Shown here one piece after another: positions 47,875 through 57,000 of a stretch of DNA of 62,000 bases. The notes under the pieces were generated by a model, which worked only from the letters and a program-made list of their open reading frames with translations, was not told the DNA's origin and did no database searches. The stretch comes from Apostichopus japonicus. Lineage: Eukaryota; Echinodermata; Holothuroidea; Aspidochirotida; Stichopodidae. Location: the NCBI RefSeq assembly GCF_037975245.1, contig NC_092569.1, positions 11,530,001-11,592,000 of the forward strand, written 5' to 3'. The position numbers and the translations under genes are program-made. Numbering within the stretch: the stretch's first letter is position 1; each line of letters begins with the position of its first letter.

Positions 47875-50800
47875 TATTAGTGGGATACACTTGCCAGTAG
47901 ACCGCCAAAAAGCCCATCCCCTCATTGACCTAGGTCAGCTCATGAAGTATCCCCTCACTGGCCTAGGTCAGTTCATGAAGAAACCAGTTGAAAACTACTG
48001 GAAAATGATGAGCAGGACTCTATATGTGAGGGATGGGCATTACCAGTAATTTCTATCAGTGGGGAACCCTTGCCAGTAGACCCCCAAAAAGCCCATCCCC
48101 TCATTGACCTAGGTCAGCTCATAAGGTAACCAGTTGATACCTACTGGAAAATGATAGGTATCACTTCATATGTAAGGGATGGGAATTTCCAGAAATTTCT
48201 ATTAGTGGGGTACCCCTGCCAGAAGACCCCCAAAATTACAATCCCCTCATTGACCTAAGTGAGCTCATGATGTAACCAGTTGAAAACTACTGGAAAATGA
48301 TAGGTATCACTCATATGTAAGGTTTGGGCATTTCCAGAAATTTCTATTAGTGGAGCACACGTGCCAGTAGACCCCCAAAAAGCCCATCCCATTATCGACC
48401 TAGGTCAGCTCATGAAGTATCCAGTTAAAAACTGCCGAAAAGTAATTGGCAGGACTCTATATGTTAGGGATAAGCAATTTCAGTAATTTATATTAGTGGG
48501 GTACCCCTGCCAGTAGACCTCCAAAGTGTTAATCCCCTCATTGACCTAGGTCAGCTCATGAAGTAACCAGTTGAAAACTACTGGAAAATGATAGGTATCA
48601 CTTCATATGTAAGGGATGGGCATTTCCAGAAATTTCTATTAGTTGGGTACCCCTGCTAGTAGACCCCCAAAATGCCAATCCTCCTCATTGACCTAGGTGA
48701 GCTCATGATGTAACCAGTTAAAACCTACTGGAAAATGATAGGTATCACTCATATGTAAGGTTTGGGCATTTCCAAAAATTTCTATTAGTGGGATACACTT
48801 GCCAGTAGACCGCCAAAAAGCCCATCCCCTCATTGACCTAGGTCAGCTCATGAAGTATCCCCTCACTGGCCTAGGTCAGTTCATGAAGAAACCAGTTGAA
48901 AACTACTGGAAAATGATGAGCAGGACTCTATATGTGAGGGATGGGCATTACCAGTAATTTCTATCAGTGGGGAACCCTTGCCAGTAGACCCCCAAAAAGC
49001 CCATCCCCTCATTGACCTAGGTCAGCTCATAAGGTAACCAGTTGATACCTACTGGAAAATGATAGGTATCACTTCATATGTAAGGGATGGGAATTTCCAG
49101 AAATTTCTATTAGTGGGGTACCCCTGCCAGAAGACCCCCAAAATTACAATCCCCTCATTGACCTAAGTGAGCTCATGATGTAACCAGTTGAAACCCACTG
49201 AAAAATGATAGGTATCACTCATATGTAAGGTTTGGGCATTTCCAGAAATTTCTATTAGTGGAGCACACGTGCCAGTAGACCCCAAAAAGCCCATCCCATT
49301 ATCGACCTAGGTCAGCTCATGAAGTATCCAGTTAAAAACTGCCGAAAAGTAATTGGCAGGACTCTATATGTTAGGGATGAGCAATTTCAGTAATTTATAT
49401 TAGTGGGGTACCCCTGCCAGTAGACCTCCAAAGTGTTAATCCCCTCATTGACCTAGGTCAGCTCATGAAGTAACCAGTTGAAAACTACTGGAAAATGATA
49501 GGTATCACTTCATATGTAAGGGATGGGCATTTCCAGAAATTTCTATTAGTTGGGTACCCCTGCTAGTAGACCCCCAAAATGCCCATCCTCCTCATTGACC
49601 TAGGTGAGTTCATGATGTAACCAGTTAAAACCTACTGGAAAATGATAGGTATCACTCATATGTAAGGTTTGGGCATTTCCAGAAATTTCTATTAGTGGGC
49701 TACACGTGCCAGTAGACCCCTAAAAAGCCCATCCCCTCATTGACCTAGGTCAGCTCATGAAGTATCCAGTTAAAAACTGCCGGAAAATAATTGGCAGGAC
49801 TCTATATGTTATGGATTTGCAATTTCAGTAATTTCTATTAGTGGGGTACCCCTGCCAGTAAACCCCCAAAATGATAATCCCCTCATTGAACTAGGTCAGC
49901 TCATGAAGTAACCAGTTGAAAACTACTGGAAAATGATAGGTATCACTTCATATGTAAGGGATGGGCATTTCCAGAAATTTCTATTAGTTGGGTACCCCTG
50001 CTAGTAGACCCCCAAAATGCCAATCCTCCTCATTGACCTAGGTGAGCTCATGATGTAACCAGTTAAAACCTACTGGAAAATGATAGGTATCACTCATATG
50101 TAAGGTTTGGGCATTTCCAGAAATTTCTATTAGTGGGATACACTTGCCAGTAGACCGTCAAAAAGCCCATCCCCTCATTGACCTAGGTCAGCTCATGAAG
50201 TATCCCCTCACTGGCCTAGGTCAGTTCATGAAGAAACCAGTTGAAAACTACTGGAAAATGATGAGCAGGACTCTATATGTGAGGGATGGGCATTACCAGT
50301 AATTTCTATCAGTGGGGAACCCTTGCCAGTAGACCCCCAAAAAGCCCATCCCCTCATTGACCTAGGTCAGCTCATAAGGTAACCAGTTGATACCTACTGG
50401 AAAATGATAGGTATCACTTCATATGTAAGGGATGGGAATTTCCAGAAATTTCTATTAGTGGGGTACCCCTGCCAGAAGACCCCCAAAATTACAATCCCCT
50501 CATTGACCTAAGTGAGCTCATGATGTAACCAGTTGAAACCCACTGAAAAATGATAGGTATCACTCATATGTAAGGTTTGGGCATTTCCAGAAATTTCTAT
50601 TAGTGGAGCACACGTGCCAGTAGACCCCCAAAAAGCCCATCCCATTATCGACCTAGGTCAGCTCATGAAGTATCCAGTTAAAAACTGCCGAAAAGTAATT
50701 GGCAGGACTCTATATGTTAGGGATAAGCAATTTCAGTAATTTATATTAGTGGGGTACCCCTGCCAGTAGACCTCCAAAGTGTTAATCCCCTCATTGAACT

Positions 50801-52050
50801 AGGTCAGCTCATGAAGTAACCAGTTGAAAACTACTGGAAAATGATAGGTATCACTTCATATGTAAGGGATGGGCATTTCCAGAAATTTCTATTAGTTGGG
50901 TACCCCTGCTAGTAGACCCCCAAAATGCCAATCCTCCTCATTGACCTAGGTGAGCTCATGATGTAACCAGTTAAAACCTACTGGAAAATGATAGGTATCA
51001 CTCATATGTAAGGTTTGGGCATTTCCAGAAATTTCTATTAGTGGGCTACACGTGCCAGTAGACCGCCAAAAAGCCCATCCCCTCATTGACCTAGGTCAGC
51101 TCATGAAGTATCCCCTCACTGGCCTAGGTCAGTTCATGAAGAAACCAGTTGAAAACTACTGGAAAATGATGAGCAGGACTCTATATGTGAGGGATGGGCA
51201 TTACCAGTAATTTCTATCAGTGGGGAACCCTTGCCAGTAGACCCCCAAAAAGCCCATCCCCTCATTGACCTAGGTCAGCTCATAAGGTAACCAGTTGATA
51301 CCTACTGGAAAATGATAGGTATCACTTCATATGTAAGGGATGGGAATTTCCAGAAATTTCTATTAGTGGGGTACCCCTGCCAGAAGACCCCCAAAATTAC
51401 AATCCCCTCATTGACCTAAGTGAGCTCATGATGTAACCAGTTGAAACCCACTGAAAAATGATAGGTATCACTCATATGTAAGGTTTGGGCATTTCCAGAA
51501 ATTTTTATTAGTGGAGCACACGTGCCAGTAGACCCCAAAAAGCCCATCCCATTATCGACCTAGGTCAGCTCATGAAGTATCCAGTTAAAAACTGCCGAAA
51601 AGTAATTGGCAGGACTCTATATGTTATGGATTTGCAATTTCAGTAATTTCTATTAGTGGGGTACCCCTGCCAGTAGACCCCCAAAATGATAATCCCCTCA
51701 TTGAACTAGGTCAGCTCATGAAGTAACCAGTTCAAACCTACTGGAAAATGATAGGTATCACTCATATGTAAGGTTTGGGCATTTCCAGAAATTTCTATTA
51801 GTGGGCTACACGTGCCAGTAGACCCCCAAATAGCCCATCCCCTCATTGACCTAGGTCAGCTCATGAAGTATCCAGTTAAAAACTGCCGGAAAATAATTGG
51901 CAGGACTCTATATGTTATGGATTTGCAATTTCAGTAATTTCTATTAGTGGGGTACCCCTGCCAGTAGACCCCCAAAATGATAATCCCCTCATTGAACTAG
52001 GTCAGCTCATGAAGTAACCAGTTGAAAACTACTGGAAAATGATAGGTATC
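47875..52050. repeat. Satellite super-unit, copy 2
   Basis: Marker copies at 47956, 48864, 50209 and 51117, each exactly 4650 bp from its counterpart in copy 1. Private variants are also shared at that distance, for example AATTTTTATTAGTGG at 46850 and 51500. A local difference near 51625 (TTTGCAATTTC versus AAGCAATTTC) suggests later gene conversion. Confidence 0.85.
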
Positions 52051-53470
52051 ACTTCATATGTAAGGGATGGGCATTTCCAGAAATTTCTATTATTGGGGTA
52101 CCCCTGCCAGTAGACCCCCTAAATGCCAATCCCCCTCATTGACCTAGGTCAGCTCATGATGTAACCAGTTGAAACCTACTGGCAAATGATAGGTATCACT
52201 CATATGTAAGGTTTGGGCATTTCCAGAAATTTCTATTAGTTGGGTACACGTGCCAGTAGACCCCCAAAAAGCCCATCCCCTCATTGACCTAGGTCAGCTC
52301 ATGAAGTATCCAGTTAAAAAACTGCCGGAAAATAATTGGCAGGACTCTATATGTTAGGGATGAGCAATTTCAGTAATTTATATTAGTGGGGTACCCCTGC
52401 CAGTAAACCCCCAAAATGATAATCCCCTCATTGACCTAGGTCAGCTCATGAAGTAACCAGTTGAAAACTACTGGAAAATGATAGGTATCACTTCATATGT
52501 AAGGGATGGGCATTTCCAGAAATTTCTATTATTGGGGTACCCCTGCCAGTAGACCCCCAAAATGCCAATCCCCCTCATTGACCTAGGTCAGCTCATGATG
52601 TAACCAGTTAAAACCTACTGGAAAATGATAGGTATCACTCATATGTAAGGTTTGTGCATTTCCAGAAACTTATATTGGTTGGATACACGTGCCAGTAGAC
52701 CCCCAAAAAGCCCATCCCCTCATTGACCTAGGTCAGCTCATGAAGTAACCAGTTGAAAACTACTAGAAAATGATTAGCAGGACTCTATATGTGAGGGACA
52801 GGCATTTCCAGTTATTTCTATTAGTGGGGAACCCCTGCCAGTAGACCCCCAAAAAGCCCATCCCCTCATTGACCTAGGTCGGCTCATAAGGTAACCAGTT
52901 GATACCTACTGGAAAATGATAGGTATCACTTCTTATGTAAGGGATGGGAATTTCCAGAAATTTCTATTAGTGGGGTACCCCTGCCAGAAGAACATTCTCT
53001 GCTATTGTTTTCCAGGCGTGCAAACAAGCTTACCTAGGGTCAGTTTAACTCAATATAAGTACATAGGCCTACTACGTGGATCTCGTAAAACAGACATGTG
53101 TATTTGATAAACTGTATTTCGAATGATATAGAAAACACATCAGTATACCAATTATGTCAGTTCATACACTTTCGCCTTTATTCTGACGTTGTTAAGCAAT
53201 GTTTCAAATTTTAACATAAATTGTTATTTCATTTAATCATGTATAGGGGTGGGGGTGTCTGGTGTATCAAATATACGAGAAAAAGGTGAGTTCTGTGACA
53301 CATTTAGACTACACATTATGTCAATAGTATAAGGTCTACACGCAATGTTATGCTAATAACTATTTATGAATTTCGATGTGGGTGGTGTGTACGACTAGTG
53401 TCTTTGGTTCCCTCTTTACATACTTTTACAATTTAATTATAAACGCGAAACGTTTTTTTTTATTTTTTGC

Positions 53471-53476
53471 TTTATT
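53471..53476 (-). terminator. Candidate poly(A) signal of the FReD gene
   Basis: AATAAA on the minus strand (within AATAAATAAAG), about 295 bases past the stop codon. One of several AT-rich possibilities. Confidence 0.3.
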
Positions 53477-53768
53477 TATTCTGTTTTTTAAGTATTGTTG
53501 ATGTCTCGTAATTATTTTTGTAGTGATGAATGACTCACCAGTATAGAGCAATGTATGTTATATTTGTCTTTGCTCCGGTTTTGCAAGTTGTCATTCCATT
53601 TCGAACAATAAACTTGTTAGTGAATGTTTCAATTTGAAGGTTTAATGTTTTCTTATGTTCTTATCCATAAAGTATATTCCAACCAGACTCCAGACTTAAT
53701 TAACTTCTGAATGATTACGTAAAATGTTTCGTAAAATGCTCAGTTTCACAGTCATATTGTTCATCAAA

Positions 53769-54076
53769 TCAAGAGGTTGGTCGAATTTTCATCTCAACAG
53801 ATTGGACGTTGCAGTAAGTTCCACCATTAGTGTAAATCATTTCCCCGTTGCCTCCATTGTAGACACCGTTGAGGTTTTCAAAAGTACAAAATGACTTGCA
53901 GCTGCTTCTGTATTGGAAGTAATAGCACTTGCTATCACTATTACAAGTAGCGCACCGAGAATTCGAGTGCCACCAGCCGCTTCTGTGCTTCTCTGCGCAG
54001 TTGAAGTTACCACATGCGTCATTGTCTCGGTCATGCGTGCTGAAATTTTTTCCTCTATTATGATAGATAAAATTAC
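53769..54076 (-). CDS. FReD gene exon 6 (terminal)
   Basis: Acceptor TTTTCTTTTACAG. Encodes residues 306-407: YHNRGKNFSTHDRDND, CAEKHRSGWWH, the cysteine-rich insertion, ENLNGVYNGG and the terminal stop at 53769. The usual GI-W--W-G-YSLK segment before EMKIRP is replaced by a shorter stretch with TYCNVQS. Confidence 0.9.
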
Positions 54077-57000
54077 CTGTAAAAGAAAACAGCAAGAACC
54101 ATCAGTGGTTAATACTTGGTCATTAAACAATAGCGTATAAGTATCCTGTTATATTGAACACTTTTGTTGGGACATCAAATAAATTTACAGTATACTGGAA
54201 TTAGAAGGGGGGGGGGGAGGTTGATAAACATTGAGAGAGATTCAGAATTCATTTTTAATGTGATAGTTCCGTAATCATTATTTATTTTATGTGCTGATTT
54301 ATTCTTTATAGTTCTTTATTTTAATTAGGTTTCCTCACTAATGGAGGTGATCTGTTTTAAAATTAACTGATGTATATAACATACAAATTAAGCTTGTCTA
54401 CAAGACGATATTGTATAATGATATTAAATTTTATGATTAAATTAGTAAATATTGTGTTTGATTCAACATGAGAACTAAATCCTATATTTCCATTAACTAG
54501 TTTTTGGTTATTATTCTCACATTTGTAATTTGATCTATGTCTCGGGTTGTCTTTGTCTTCAAGCACGGTGTGTGACGCTTCTTGTGTTTATAGTTCCGCA
54601 TGCACATGTAGGAAACAATATTTTGTTAGTAGTATGTGTTTACTGGAAACCCTCAATATTTATTCTCTTTTAATGGATCTGTGACGATATATAGTCGTAT
54701 TTCTCTTCCATGATATTTCCTGTTCTTAAACTAATGTTTGCTCATTCAGCATACATGATCTTTCATCGGCTAGTCAGACTACTTCAATATTTTGTCAATG
54801 ATACCAATGTTGTCCAACTGATACGGTAAATATCAAACAATATCATGTTTCTTCAAAGTAACGGGTCCAGATAGGACGAGATGTTTTGCAACTGTTCAGA
54901 TCACTGGCGCAAATCCCTCTCGGGACAAAACCTTCTTTCCTCTTCCAATAGTACAACACCAGAACTGGCGAATGTAAGGATGGTTCTTTACATCATCTGC
55001 CACTAATTAATATGGTTGAATATTCGTGATATTATTTCTTCACCTTTTTTTCTGTTTCTATCTGTGTTTTGTGCTAATTAATGCATGACACTTATCATAC
55101 ATATCCCCAGAAATGGATGATAAACTTGATCATTATCTCGTCTATACAGCCGTAGAAAGTGTGTGCGTGAATTGTGAAATGAGGTTTGAGGGGGGGGGGG
55201 GGGGGATGTTACACCAAACCCTCGTTGTAAGGATTTCTGATCCAGCGTACTGAGAGCATATTTGGAAGGTATCATAATAACATTAAGATCTGCTGAACCG
55301 TGAAGACTATATATCACGAATTTTCTTGTGAAAAGGCTAGTAACTTTAACTTGACATATTATCCAAGGCAAGGCGCAATAACAAACATGCAACAAACCTG
55401 TGTTTCCACTTTTACGATCAGCGAGTTTATTCATTCTGTAGTTGTTGCTTTCAGACTCTATTTGAAACTCTGGATATTCAGCATATTTAGCAGATCCACT
55501 AGAAGTAGTGATGTCAAAGCGAAGCTTGTAGTTTCTCTGATTTGTCAAGTAATGAAGCTTTTCATTTCCTAGCCATAAGTTTCTGCTGTCACCAAACCCG
55601 TCTTTGTACGCAGCCCAGTTTTGATAAAAACTCGTAGAGCCATCGGTACGACGTTGAAACACCTGAAAAAGATAGCAAGTAAATGTATAATGAAAGAGAG
55701 ATAATGATGAGAGTCGTGAAGCATGCTAACAGACAAACTTAATTTAAGAAACACTGCACGAATATATATTTATGGAATACTATTTCAGTAAGACAAATGT
55801 AGGACTTTTCTTTGTTTTCTTTAGGGGGTGGGCAATTTTTCGTGCTGTCACACTTTTCTTCCACTAAAGTATTTTTGATACACTCAATACCTGGTAAGGT
55901 ATTATAAAAGTGCAACCAAACCGAAAACAGAAACTGAGACTTGCATTACCGTCTACAATAGACTTAATCAACAAAACTCACAGAAACATACTTGAAATAT
56001 TCATATTGTTTCAATCAAGACTTACGGTCCATCCTCCACCGTTTTCCATTTTGCAAGATACGTTGAATGGTAAACCAGGCCATCCAGAAGGCATGATTGT
56101 ATAAACGCCATCTTGTCTATGTCCAGCGTCATAAACATCCTGGCAGTCTCTATACGTCAAGGATACACAAGTTTCACCGTCACCTTCGTATCCCTCATTA
56201 CAATAACACTGTCGTACTTCATTCTCGACATCACACACAGCATTGGTACTACAGCTGTACTCATCTTCACAGATCAGTCGGTTATTGCTACAGGAACACT
56301 TCTTGGTGCAGTTATCGTTAACGTATGTTTTTCCATTCTAAAACAGATCAAATGTAAACTTATAAGTTGCAAGAACAAAACTTGTTGTCAGATACAATTC
56401 TGTGATCAAATATCCATTAGAAATGTCATCTGACATTTAAATAGATGTCACAAAAACTCACCGATATAACCAAGTTGGCCTCTGTAACGAAACAGCTGCA
56501 TCTACTCGCACTGATACAGTCACTTCCATTCAGCATTAATCCAGCTTTGCAGATACAACCCGTGCTACCTAAACAGGTACTATAACAAGCAGACTCTCCT
56601 TTGGGATCTTCACACGTTGCTTCACAAGTGCAGTTTCCATAGATCATGTTCGGAGGACACGTATATATCGAAGAACCTGCATGGAGATAAGAGCAGTTTA
56701 GCTTTGGAATATCATGATTATTATGTTTTGTTTCATATTTCCATGTAGTGACATCCTGATCTGAACTTAACGGTGGAAAGAATATTGCGACTTTAAAGAA
56801 AGCATTTAAATTAAATCATTGAGCACATTAATGCATAATTAATGTGATTTCTTCTATTATCACATGATATCAGTAGTGCGCTTGATATGCTACGGGACTT
56901 ACCTAGAGTCGTACCTTGCGCTTGATATGCTACGGGACTTACCTAGAGTCGTGCCTTGCGGTTCAGTGGTGATTGCAGTAGATGGTTCCTTTGTTTCTTA

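Larger units (their letters stand above)
40350..52990. repeat. 146-bp satellite array, about 86 monomers, with higher-order structure
   Basis: Monomers of 145-147 bp follow one another head to tail. A typical unit contains, in order, GGGCATTTCCAGAAATTTCT, a GTACACGTGCCAGTAGACC segment, CCCATCCCCTCATTGACCTA, GGTCAGCTCATGA, CCAGTT, and ACTCTATATGTAAGGGAT. The first one or two monomers (40350-40560) are strongly diverged, as expected at an array edge; the right edge at 52990 is abrupt. Variants are arranged in higher-order units: an 8-monomer period of 1165 bp in the left part, and intervals of 908, 1345, 908, 1489, 908, 1345, 908 bp between eight copies of a marker in the right part. No convincing coding frame. 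Confidence 0.97.

Noticed and set aside
40350-52990. CRISPR-like array
   Set aside because: Regular repeats, but units are 146 bp head to tail with no unique spacers, and the setting is a eukaryotic genome.
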